64,000 nt of DNA from an uncultured bacterium (GTDB lineage: Bacteria > Hydrogenedentota > Hydrogenedentia > Hydrogenedentales > Hydrogenedentaceae), in NCBI GenBank assembly GCA_938014335.1, contig CALLRP010000015.1:1-64000 (forward strand). Direction: 5' to 3'. The position numbers and the translations under genes were made by a program. Positions 29,180 to 36,778 of this stretch are shown here, in pieces. The notes beneath the pieces are model-generated. The model did no database searches. It was not told the origin of the DNA and was given only the letters and a program-made list of their open reading frames with translations. Within the stretch, counting starts at the first letter, position 1, and each line of letters opens with the position of its first letter.

Positions 29180-29488
29180 CTATTCTTTTCCCTCTAATTT
29201 CTCAGCACCTAAGTTTCTAATACTGTCTAATTGTTTCCAATACTCCTCTAATGCCTCTTTTCCCTGAGGGGTAATTTGAAATTCCGTATGTGGGATACGC
29301 CCATTAAACGACTTCTCTACTCTTACATACCCTGCTTTTTCAAGACGGTCCATGTGCGATGACAAATTCCCTTTTGTTAAACCTAATGTATTCAACAAAA
29401 AATTAAAATCTGCTGCCTCTACCCCTGCAAGAATAGTTAATATTCTTAATCTCGCTGGCTCATGTATAAGTCGGTCAAGTTCAGCCAT
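29180..29488 (-). CDS. Small winged-helix transcriptional regulator (HTH_34/MarR-like)
   Basis: A 102-residue DNA-binding protein consisting of little more than one winged helix. LDRLIHEPARLRILTILAG opens the domain; LGLTKGNLSSHMDRLEKAGYV is the recognition-helix region and KSFNGRIPHTEFQITPQGKEAL the wing. This form is common in regulators paired with a membrane protein. The gene starts 15 bases after the membrane-protein gene ends, so both are likely co-transcribed. Its target is probably its own operon; the AT palindrome at 30312-30327 is a possible site. Confidence 0.85.
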   Translation of the reverse strand: MAELDRLIHEPARLRILTILAGVEAADFNFLLNTLGLTKGNLSSHMDRLEKAGYVRVEKSFNGRIPHTEFQITPQGKEALEEYWKQLDSIRNLGAEKLEGKE

Positions 29489-29503
29489 TTTTAGAATAAG
29501 CCT

Positions 29504-30268
29504 TTACTCTTTAATATCTTCTTTCTCTTCGGAGTATTCTCCATCACCATACATATCAAGTCCCTGTCGGGTAATAGTTTTTAATTTCCATAAAGCATAA
29601 CGGCTATAAATATGTCCCGCAAGGATAGCAATCAGTCCATAACCAAAAATAGGGACCATGATATTTAACAAGTACCATGGAGAAGGAAAACCTATAGGAA
29701 CTTTTATTAATAACAAAAAAGCATGGAGACCATACAAAAGAGGCCAGAGCCATGCCCAAAAACCTAATCCCTGATAATAGATAAGAATACATAGAACAGG
29801 TACTAAAATAATTGCAGAAAAGGGTTGTAAATATTGCAGGGGAAGATAACGAAAAGAAATAAGTAATGCCCCCCATATATGGTATACCAACATCATACCA
29901 ATTAGGATAATAACCCATCGCGGTAACTGCTTAGAACGAGCATTTTCCTCAGGGGCAACAAAACCTTCTCTTCCATAAAACCATAATGTTATCTGCCATA
30001 CAACTTCTGCTGTCCAACGGGATATGGAAATCCATATAAAAAAGAACAAAGTAATAGCAAGAAACACCACTGAGGTATAGAATAAAGAACTATTTCCTGC
30101 TGTATATGCTTGCTGAGTCAAACTGGCAACCAGACCGATAATACAGATGATAAAAACTATTAAACACCACTGAACCAAAAAATATATGGTTCGACTTTGA
30201 GCATACCTGCGGGTCCATTGCATTATTTCCCGAGGGTCAGATGGAGAAGGATTTTTTTTATTTATCAT
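29504..30268 (-). CDS. Polytopic membrane protein of unknown function, paired with winged-helix regulator
   Basis: 254 residues with about six hydrophobic segments (for example IYFLVQWCLIVFIICIIGLV, SVVFLAITLFFFIWIS, WVIILIGMMLVYHIWGALL and LNIMVPIFGYGLIAILAGHI). The N-terminal 25 residues are polar and basic (PSDPREIMQWTRRYAQSR) and the C-terminus is acidic (DGEYSEEKEDIKE). I see no enzyme motif. It lies directly upstream of the winged-helix gene; similar pairs occur in many bacteria and may sense membrane state, but that is inference. Confidence 0.72.
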   Translation of the reverse strand: MINKKNPSPSDPREIMQWTRRYAQSRTIYFLVQWCLIVFIICIIGLVASLTQQAYTAGNSSLFYTSVVFLAITLFFFIWISISRWTAEVVWQITLWFYGREGFVAPEENARSKQLPRWVIILIGMMLVYHIWGALLISFRYLPLQYLQPFSAIILVPVLCILIYYQGLGFWAWLWPLLYGLHAFLLLIKVPIGFPSPWYLLNIMVPIFGYGLIAILAGHIYSRYALWKLKTITRQGLDMYGDGEYSEEKEDIKE

Positions 30269-30311
30269 AAAACTTTATTCTGCTGTTGAATGGTTAAAAT
30301 AAAACACTTAT

Positions 30312-30327
30312 AATATTTTAAAATATT
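30312..30327. repeat. 16-bp AT-only palindrome upstream of the membrane protein/winged-helix pair
   Basis: AATATTTT followed by AAAATATT, a perfect palindrome in the 100-base gap before the membrane-protein start. A 10-base tandem duplication (AATATACTAT twice) lies at 30353-30372. In such AT-rich DNA these can arise by chance; an operator role is only a possibility. Confidence 0.3.
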
Positions 30328-30368
30328 TTGAAAAGGATATTAAATATTACAGAATATACTATAATATA

Positions 30369-31217
30369 CTATGTTGCCTTTTTCTTAACCTGCTTTTTTA
30401 CCCAATTATAAACTTTTTCTATCATTTCATCTTTTTCATAATCGTTCCATATTTCGTGATAGCCATCTTCAAATAAGTATATTTCCTTATCTTTTGACGA
30501 AATTTTTTCATATAAAGCTACACTCCCCGAAAATGGGACTATTTTATCTTTTTTTCCATGAATTATAATGGCTGGTTGATGAATTAGTTGAAAATTTGCA
30601 TGGCTCTCTTTTATTACCTGATAAAACACATATCCTGTATGAGCTTTCACACTCCCATGATAGCCTAAAGGGTCTTCATCTGCTTTTTTCACAACTTCAA
30701 TGTCCTTGGCTAATCCAGAATTATCTACCCTTGATACAGGAAGCCATGGTAAAATTTTGGCTAAAATAGCTGAAAGTTTTAACAAAATCTCAGGGACATC
30801 TTCATTTATAGCCAAAAAAGGACTTGAAAAAATGAGTCCATTAACAGGTGTATCTTTCCTTGTCTGCATATAACGAGCGAGAACCATACCTCCCATACTA
30901 TGCCCCATATAAAAAACAGGTAACCCTTCCATTTCTTTATTTATAACCTGTAAAAAGACATCCAAATCATTCAGAAGGTCTTCAAAACAATTTATCCACG
31001 CTCTTTTTCCCGGAGAATGTCCAAAACCTCTTTGGTCGAATGAGAAAACATTTATCCCTTGTTTATTCATCTGTTCCGCAAAATAATCATACCTCGAACA
31101 ATGTTCTCCATAACCGTGAATTAAAACAATATGAGCAATTTTAGGGCTAATATCTGAAATCCATGACCGACGATAAAACTTCTCGCCGTGTATCTCAAAC
31201 CAACCTTCTTTAAGCAT
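30369..31217 (-). CDS. Alpha/beta hydrolase, monoacylglycerol lipase/lysophospholipase-like
   Basis: Serine hydrolase of 282 residues. Oxyanion region HIVLIHGYGEHCSRYDYFAEQ and FSFDQRGFGHSPGKR, nucleophile elbow YMGHSMGGMVLARYM, a catalytic Asp in HGKKDKIVPFSGS and a His in FEDGYHEIWND match the MGL/PldB-like subgroup (Hydrolase_4). No signal peptide, so probably cytoplasmic or membrane-associated. It starts 24 bases after the CoA-transferase gene ends, suggesting one transcript. The natural substrate is likely a lipid ester. Confidence 0.87.
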   Translation of the reverse strand: MLKEGWFEIHGEKFYRRSWISDISPKIAHIVLIHGYGEHCSRYDYFAEQMNKQGINVFSFDQRGFGHSPGKRAWINCFEDLLNDLDVFLQVINKEMEGLPVFYMGHSMGGMVLARYMQTRKDTPVNGLIFSSPFLAINEDVPEILLKLSAILAKILPWLPVSRVDNSGLAKDIEVVKKADEDPLGYHGSVKAHTGYVFYQVIKESHANFQLIHQPAIIIHGKKDKIVPFSGSVALYEKISSKDKEIYLFEDGYHEIWNDYEKDEMIEKVYNWVKKQVKKKAT

Positions 31218-31241
31218 ATCCTCAATTTTCCTATATTTAGA

Positions 31242-32795
31242 TTATTCAAACTTTATTTTCATTGGTTCGGGAAGAAACAATTTCGTATCCATTATTTTTA
31301 TTTCATCAGGGACAATAGGTTTGAATTCCATTTGGTTCAAAATATGCTTTTCCAAGTCAATTCCCGGAGCTATTTCTGTTATCATGAGACCTTCAGGAAC
31401 CAGTTTAAATACACATCTTTCCGTTATATATGTAACATCTCTATGATTTTCAATAGCAAACTTTCCACTAAAAGTAATTTGTTCCACTTTTTTAATGAAT
31501 TTTTTGACTTTTCCTTCGCTTACAATATTTACCTTCCCATCATGGATTTCAACTTTACTTCCGACTGCAGTAAATTCACCACAAAATACTAATTTCTTTG
31601 CTGATTGGGTTAAATTAATAAATCCTCCGGGTCCTATAGCAATAGGACCGACTTTACTCACGTTTATATTTCCTTCTTCATCTATCTGTGCCATGCCCAC
31701 ACAAGTCATATCTAACCCTCCACCGTCATAAAAATCAAACATGGCAGACTGTGAAAGAAACGCATGGGGATTCTTTGCCGGACCGAAATTTTTACCCGAC
31801 TCAGGTACTCCTCCAATAACGCCAATTTCTGTAGTCATTGTAAATTTATCAAAGACACCTTCTTCAAATGCGACTTTTGCAACCCCTGTAGGGATCCCAA
31901 ATCCGAGGTTTATAATCATATTGGGCTTTAACTCCATAAAAGCCCTGCGAGCAATTACCTTTTCAAAATTCAAAGGCATTACATCTAATTCTTCTTCGAG
32001 GTTTGCATCTACATGTTCACAAAAAGAAGGGTCATACTGGACAAAAAGTGTCTGCGGATGCGCCTCTGGTGATTGTGCAACTACAATATAATCAACGAAA
32101 ATACCCGGGACTCGCACATCACAGGCTTTTGCAGGTTTATCGCTAATCCGTTCTACCTGAGCTATAACGAACCCGCCATTATTCTTTACAGCCATAGCAC
32201 CTTCTAATATTTCCATGACTAACGCTTCTTTTTCTACTGTAATATTCCCGTAAGGGTCAGCAGTTGTGCCTCGGATAACTCCCACATTACAGGGAAGAGA
32301 ATGATATAGAATATATTCTTTTCCGCCAATATTTACTATCTCAGAAAGGTCTTCACATGATTTTGTTCTTTCATTAACCTTTCCTCCTCCATACCTGGGG
32401 TCAACAAATGTACCCAGTCCTACTGTAGTTAACAACCCAGGTCTTCCTGCTGCCATTTCTCGGTATAACTCACACATAGTACCTTGGGGTATGTTATACG
32501 CTTCTACCTGATTACTTGCAATAAATTTCAAAATTTTATGATTTAGTCCACAGTGCCCAGCAATAATTCTTTTAACCATACCCGGCACGGCAAAATGATT
32601 CATCCCTTTTGCTTCTTCACTCAAAGGACCTAATCCTGCTGCCCAAATAAATGTTAAATCTTTAGGATGTCCTGTTTCCTGGTAAACACGAGCAAATGCA
32701 GGATAGACCTCTTCTGAAGGCATAGGAACAATCAATACTGTGGAACCATCCGGTATTAGTCTCACTACTTCATCTGCAGAAACTACTTTAGCCAT
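31242..32795 (-). CDS. Family I CoA-transferase (propionate/acetate CoA-transferase, YdiF-like)
   Basis: Moves CoA between short-chain acyl-CoA and free acids such as acetate or propionate. The single 517-residue chain contains both fused halves. The N-terminal half has HSLPCNVGVIRGTTADPYGN. The C-terminal half has the catalytic Glu in MTTEIGVIGGVPESG and the loop SQSAMFDFYDGGGLDMTCVG with GPGGFINLTQSAKK. A GGAGG site precedes ATG 32795. It is followed by a lipase-like hydrolase, so a role in short-chain fatty acid metabolism is plausible. Pct and YdiF cannot be separated from sequence alone. Confidence 0.9.
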   Translation of the reverse strand: MAKVVSADEVVRLIPDGSTVLIVPMPSEEVYPAFARVYQETGHPKDLTFIWAAGLGPLSEEAKGMNHFAVPGMVKRIIAGHCGLNHKILKFIASNQVEAYNIPQGTMCELYREMAAGRPGLLTTVGLGTFVDPRYGGGKVNERTKSCEDLSEIVNIGGKEYILYHSLPCNVGVIRGTTADPYGNITVEKEALVMEILEGAMAVKNNGGFVIAQVERISDKPAKACDVRVPGIFVDYIVVAQSPEAHPQTLFVQYDPSFCEHVDANLEEELDVMPLNFEKVIARRAFMELKPNMIINLGFGIPTGVAKVAFEEGVFDKFTMTTEIGVIGGVPESGKNFGPAKNPHAFLSQSAMFDFYDGGGLDMTCVGMAQIDEEGNINVSKVGPIAIGPGGFINLTQSAKKLVFCGEFTAVGSKVEIHDGKVNIVSEGKVKKFIKKVEQITFSGKFAIENHRDVTYITERCVFKLVPEGLMITEIAPGIDLEKHILNQMEFKPIVPDEIKIMDTKLFLPEPMKIKFE

Positions 32796-32917
32796 GAATA
32801 ACCTCCTTACAAATTAAATTCAATATTATTTTAATAATTTTTGATATTAGGAATATATCAATATTTATATTTGTTTACCAAATTAGAAACGTGAAATAAA
32901 CAAGAAAGGGTAAGACA

Positions 32918-33454
32918 ATGTCATCACTAAAAGAAAGTATTAAACTTAGGGCTCATTTGCCTATTAACCAAAACAGAACTGTTCAGGATGCTGTGAAGTT
33001 CTTCTGTAACCATAATATAAGTGCAACTATGGTATCTAATGACGAAGGAAATATTGTTGGAATTATTTCTGAAAAAGATATTATAAGGAAGGTTCTTTAT
33101 AAAAATTTAGACCCCAAAAATACACATATAAAGGACATAATGAACACACGTCTCATTTATGTAGAGGAAAATGAAGATATAAAAATAGCAAAAATGTTAA
33201 TGTTCATGAATGGGGTACGTCACCTTATTATGGTAGATGAAAACAAACAGATTATTGGGCTTCTCTCCATGAGGGATTTAATTGAATCTGATTTAACAGA
33301 ATCAAAGGAACTTCTCCGAAGAATTAATGATATTTATTATGAAAATGCACACCAACCTGTATGGCGCATTTCTTCTAATCGAGTCATTATTGAAAATACA
33401 GATATACCCCCCGACCCCCTCGCTGAAGAGATAATCAACTCCTACAAAATATAA
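32918..33454 (+). CDS. CBS-domain pair protein
   Basis: 178 residues with two CBS motifs, about 15-70 (NRTVQDAVKFFCNHNISATMVSNDEGNIVGIISEKDIIRKV) and 75-135 (IYVEENEDIKIAKMLMFMNGVRHLIMVDENKQIIGLLSMRDLIE), each given here only as landmarks of a longer domain. CBS pairs bind adenosine nucleotides and act as energy sensors. The last 40 residues form an extra helical or polar tail. It sits alone between the divergent CoA-transferase and a strong terminator, so it is likely a single-gene transcript. Its partner is unknown. Confidence 0.85.
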   Translation: MSSLKESIKLRAHLPINQNRTVQDAVKFFCNHNISATMVSNDEGNIVGIISEKDIIRKVLYKNLDPKNTHIKDIMNTRLIYVEENEDIKIAKMLMFMNGVRHLIMVDENKQIIGLLSMRDLIESDLTESKELLRRINDIYYENAHQPVWRISSNRVIIENTDIPPDPLAEEIINSYKI

Positions 33455-33481
33455 CCATAACTTTTGATTATCTTTTTGAGT

Positions 33482-33530
33482 AAAGAACTCAGTTTGTATT
33501 AAAATGAACTGAGTTCTTTTATTTTTTATC
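33482..33530 (+). terminator. Strong intrinsic terminator between the CBS gene and ilvE
   Basis: A 13-base-pair perfect stem (AAAGAACTCAGTT with AACTGAGTTCTTT, 33482-33494 and 33507-33519) with a 12-base loop, followed by TTTTATTTTTTATC. It begins 28 bases after the CBS stop and ends 17 bases before the ilvE start, with no obvious promoter in between. Confidence 0.85.
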
Positions 33531-33546
33531 TAAAGGAGTAAGTCCA

Positions 33547-34482
33547 ATGGCACAAATGTTTCCAGGGAAATTTGCATATTTTGAAGGGGCCTATATCCCT
33601 ATTGAAAACGCAAAAATTAGTATCATGACACATGCATTTAATTATGGAACAGGTTTATTCGAGGGTATTCGTGGGTATTACTCAGAAAAAAAGAATGCCA
33701 TTCTCATCTTTCGCTTAAAAGAGCATGTTAACCGTTTGGTGCGAAATTGCCGTATTCTTTGCATGGAAATTTCAGAAACATCTGAAGACATTGAAAATAT
33801 CTGCATCGAACTTGTCAAAAGGAGTGGCTTCAAAGAAGGTGTGTATATACGACCAATTATTTATAAAAGTGAATTATCATTAGGTCCATTGTTAAAAGGG
33901 GTAGAAAGTAAGTTATGTTGTTATGTTATTAAATTAGGTGATTATTGTGATATTACCTCAGGTTTGGATGTATGTGTATCATCGTGGCGGCGTTTAGCTG
34001 ATAATGCCATTCCGAGTCGTGTCAAGGCAACGGGAAGTTATATTAATTCTGCGTTAGCTGCATCCGAAGCTAAACAGGCCGGTTTTAATGAAGCCATTTT
34101 TCTTAATGAATCCGGAATGGTTGTTGAAGGAAGTGCTATGAATATCTTCCTTGTGCATCAAGGAGAGTTAATAACTCCACCGCGTTCTGAAAGTATACTT
34201 GTAGGGATTACACGGAATACGATAATTGAGTTAGTCAAAAATGAACTGGGATTGAATGTAATTGAAAGACCTATTGCAAGAACAGAACTTTATGTAGCTG
34301 ATGAAATTTTCTTCTGTGGAACAGGAGCCCAGGTAGCCCCAGTCCGTTCGGTAGACCGACGCATCATCGGAGATGGTCAACCAGGTCCTATTACTAAAAA
34401 ATTACAAGATATATACTTCAAGATTGTACAAGGTGAAAATGAGAAATACTCAAACTGGTGCACAATAGTTCCCTGTGAATAA
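33547..34482 (+). CDS. ilvE: Branched-chain amino acid aminotransferase
   Basis: PLP fold type IV enzyme for the last step of leucine, isoleucine and valine synthesis. Landmarks are GAYIPIENAKISIMTHAFNYG, GTGLFEGIRGYY, the PLP Lys in SRVKATGSYINSALA, EAIFLNESGMVVEGSAMNIF and the phosphate-binding stretch ILVGITRNTIIELVK. At 311 residues it is standard. AAAGGAG precedes the ATG. Type IV homologues such as D-amino acid transaminase are alternatives, but the motif set favours IlvE. The strong terminator just upstream raises the possibility of attenuation. Confidence 0.93.
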   Translation: MAQMFPGKFAYFEGAYIPIENAKISIMTHAFNYGTGLFEGIRGYYSEKKNAILIFRLKEHVNRLVRNCRILCMEISETSEDIENICIELVKRSGFKEGVYIRPIIYKSELSLGPLLKGVESKLCCYVIKLGDYCDITSGLDVCVSSWRRLADNAIPSRVKATGSYINSALAASEAKQAGFNEAIFLNESGMVVEGSAMNIFLVHQGELITPPRSESILVGITRNTIIELVKNELGLNVIERPIARTELYVADEIFFCGTGAQVAPVRSVDRRIIGDGQPGPITKKLQDIYFKIVQGENEKYSNWCTIVPCE

Positions 34483-34768
34483 ATATCCTTTTCCCAACAT
34501 AATTTCAAATATTTTAACTTTGAAGTGGTTTTGGTTTAACTACATTATGCTTTTACTTATCACACTTCCTTTTTCTCTATTAGAAATAACCATAAATGGA
34601 CAAAGAGTGCGTTCTGTACCCCTTTGGGAATGTTATCTAAACCTACTTAAAGGGAAAATTTCTATCCAAATCTTAATTGTTTTTGTCATTCATATATTTT
34701 TAACTTTTATAATATGTCTCGTAATATGGCTCTTTGTTTATAAACCTACCCCTAAGAATCAGGATTAA
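34475..34768 (+). CDS. Small membrane protein, unknown
   Basis: 97 residues starting at a GTG that overlaps the last eight bases of ilvE. Two hydrophobic helices (about residues 19-38, NYIMLLLITLPFSLLEI, and 63-88, QILIVFVIHIFLTFIICLVI) flank a polar loop; the C-terminus is basic. There is no good ribosome site at the GTG, so translation may be coupled to ilvE. The aldolase gene starts two bases after its stop. I do not recognise the family; the tight fit between two real genes supports it being genuine. Confidence 0.55.
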   Translation: MNKYPFPNIISNILTLKWFWFNYIMLLLITLPFSLLEITINGQRVRSVPLWECYLNLLKGKISIQILIVFVIHIFLTFIICLVIWLFVYKPTPKNQD

Positions 34769-34770
34769 CT

Positions 34771-35409
34771 ATGCCTACTTCTAAAAATTATGATAAATAT
34801 AAAAAAATTATTTGTAAAATCGGGAAGAAAATGTATCAAAACGGTTTTATTTCTTCTACCGATGGGAATATAAGTATTCGATTAAAGAAAAATCTTTTTT
34901 TATGCACTCCCAGTAATGTATGCAAAGGCGAATTACAATCTAATCAGATAATACTTACAAATAATAAGTGTGAAATTTTGGAAGGGAAAGGACATGTTTC
35001 CTCAGAATTTTATACTCATTTATCTGCGTATGAGGAACGACAGGATATATCTGCTGTGATTCATGCTCATCCTGTTTATAGTATTGTATTATCCCTTACA
35101 AATATATCTTTATGTCCACCTGTTCTCCCTGAACTTATAATGACATTAGGAGAAATACCTACTACAGATTACGCTACACCCGGTAGTAAGGAGGGAGCAG
35201 ACATTATAAAACCATGGATAAAAAATCATAATGCCCTTATTCTCAAATCTCATGGGGTAATTACAGTAGGAAAGGATTTAAATCAGGCTTATTCTTATCT
35301 CGAACGCGTTGAACATTCTTCAAAAATTATATTTCTTGCCCACTTAATTTGCACGCCAGATATTTTATCCAAGGAACAATATTCAAAGTTAATCAATAAA
35401 ATACACTAA
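34771..35409 (+). CDS. Class II aldolase/adducin family protein (L-fuculose-phosphate aldolase-like)
   Basis: Zinc aldolase of 212 residues. Visible are SSTDGNISIRLKKNLFLCTPS near the N-terminus, a catalytic-position Glu in SSEFYTHLSAY, the zinc ligands in VIHAHPVYSIVLS, and a third His in ALILKSHGVITVG. FucA cleaves fuculose-1-phosphate to dihydroxyacetone phosphate and lactaldehyde; other members act on ribulose phosphates or methylthioribulose. With a rhamnosidase-like protein and sugar-phosphate isomerase-like protein in the window, a deoxysugar substrate is plausible but unproved. Follows the small membrane protein with no gap. Confidence 0.85.
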   Translation: MPTSKNYDKYKKIICKIGKKMYQNGFISSTDGNISIRLKKNLFLCTPSNVCKGELQSNQIILTNNKCEILEGKGHVSSEFYTHLSAYEERQDISAVIHAHPVYSIVLSLTNISLCPPVLPELIMTLGEIPTTDYATPGSKEGADIIKPWIKNHNALILKSHGVITVGKDLNQAYSYLERVEHSSKIIFLAHLICTPDILSKEQYSKLINKIH

Positions 35410-35417
35410 TGCCCTGC

Positions 35418-36332
35418 TTATTCTTCCTTATATTCTCTTCGAATCACTTTAGGTCCATATTTCCAGAACCACCATGCATGCTCAAAGGTGGCTGTCATTC
35501 TTTTGTAGGTTAATATTTTTGCATATCTAAAAGCCTTTTCCCACATTTCTTTTTGGGCACCTGTTTTGCAAGCTGAAAGATATACAAATTTTAGATTTTG
35601 ATTTACCTCCATTTTCTGAATATCCTCCGGCTTGATAACTCCTTTCCGGGATAACATACCTTCTTCCATACCGTGAGAAGCGACAAAAATAATCTCTGCA
35701 TTTCTCACTGCTTCTATGAAACTCTCTTTATCAATAACTCTTAAAGCAACCCCTCCTTTCCCATAAATATTACAACCCGTTGTAATTATTGGGAAAAAAC
35801 CTATATTAAAAATCCACTGCGGAAGATAATCAAGATTGTCATATAAAACATATACTTTTGGTGCATTTTCTCGAGGATACAAAAGAAAATAAACATATAT
35901 ATTTATACTGCAAATAGAAATTAGTGCGATGATTAAAAATATATTTATACCTTTAGATATCAGAAATAACCATTTTTTATTTATCCAAAAAGCGACAAAA
36001 GGTAATAATCGGGTAGAACCATATATAGCACTTCCCAAACCAAATAGTAAAAATACAAGCCAGCATAAAAATATCTTTCTTGTAATACTAATGAACCATA
36101 ATTCCACGTCCCAATTTTGATAAAAATCTGGGAAATGTAATACGAGAAATGTCAATATCAAAATAGAAATGGAAATGCATAGAGAAATTAAGAATAACCA
36201 TGTCCAAAGAATTATGGACTGTCTAACATGGGAAAAGAAAAAATCATTGTCATTTTTACCTTTAAAGATACTTATCAAGGGGGCAAATCCCAAATAACAA
36301 ATTATCAGCAATATGAATCTTAGTAATTTCAT
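35418..36332 (-). CDS. Membrane protein with C-terminal CHAT/caspase-like domain
   Basis: 304 residues. Four hydrophobic stretches cover about residues 4-22, 40-66, 84-108 and 128-152. The remaining C-terminal half reads YDNLDYLPQWIFN, then VRNAEIIFVASHGMEEG with His220 and LKFVYLSACKTGAQ with Cys255. The pair H-G and S-A-C-x-T-G is the catalytic dyad signature of CHAT and related caspase-fold peptidases. The fold is shorter than a typical CHAT domain of over 250 residues, so it may be minimal or diverged. The stop lies 8 bases from the end of the convergent aldolase gene. Proteolytic activity is inference. Confidence 0.6.
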   Translation of the reverse strand: MKLLRFILLIICYLGFAPLISIFKGKNDNDFFFSHVRQSIILWTWLFLISLCISISILILTFLVLHFPDFYQNWDVELWFISITRKIFLCWLVFLLFGLGSAIYGSTRLLPFVAFWINKKWLFLISKGINIFLIIALISICSINIYVYFLLYPRENAPKVYVLYDNLDYLPQWIFNIGFFPIITTGCNIYGKGGVALRVIDKESFIEAVRNAEIIFVASHGMEEGMLSRKGVIKPEDIQKMEVNQNLKFVYLSACKTGAQKEMWEKAFRYAKILTYKRMTATFEHAWWFWKYGPKVIRREYKEE

Positions 36333-36411
36333 ATAAAACCTGAAAGTAACGTCACTTCTTTTAAGAGTTTATTTTTGACTAATCATATCACATCTTTACT
36401 TCTTTCGTCTT

Positions 36412-36441
36412 TTGAAATATTTTTAATACTTTTGTTATAAT
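36412..36441 (+). promoter_or_regulatory. Strong promoter of rpsT
   Basis: TTGAAA (five of six -35 bases), 18-base spacer, TATAAT with TGT before it (perfect extended -10). Predicted start near 36448 gives a leader of roughly 47 bases to the S20 ATG. This is the best-looking promoter in the window and fits high expression. Confidence 0.7.
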
Positions 36442-36494
36442 TAAGGCTCTAAGATATAGAAAACTAACAACTCATAGGAGATTTGTTTTTACCA

Positions 36495-36761
36495 ATGGCA
36501 AACATTAAGTCTCAAAAGAAACGTATCATAACTAATGAAAAAAGAAGAGTAAAAAATACTTCTATTCGTTCTGCAATGAAAACCATGATTAAAAAGGCTT
36601 ATCAAAGTTTAACTGCAGGCGATGAAAAAGTTAAAGAAACCGCTATAAAAAAAGCCATTGCAGTTATTGACCGTGCTTGTTCAAAAGGGGTTATTCATAA
36701 GAATTCTGCCGCTCGCAGAAAATCTCGTTTAATGAAACGCGTAAATAAAACCACTGCATAA
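36495..36761 (+). CDS. rpsT: 30S ribosomal protein S20
   Basis: Primary 16S rRNA-binding protein of the small subunit. MANIKSQKKRIITNEKRRVKN and AYQSLTAGDEKVKETAIKKAI with a closing GVIHKNSAARRKSRLMKRVNK are characteristic of S20, and the protein is strongly basic with 88 residues. I chose ATG 36495, which gives the family N-terminus; a TTG at 36483 would add four residues and lie too close to the AGGAG at 36476-36480. The spacing from that site to ATG is long (14 bases), which may limit translation. It stands alone between two minus-strand genes. Confidence 0.95.
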   Translation: MANIKSQKKRIITNEKRRVKNTSIRSAMKTMIKKAYQSLTAGDEKVKETAIKKAIAVIDRACSKGVIHKNSAARRKSRLMKRVNKTTA

Positions 36762-36778
36762 ATTTATATTTTTATTTA

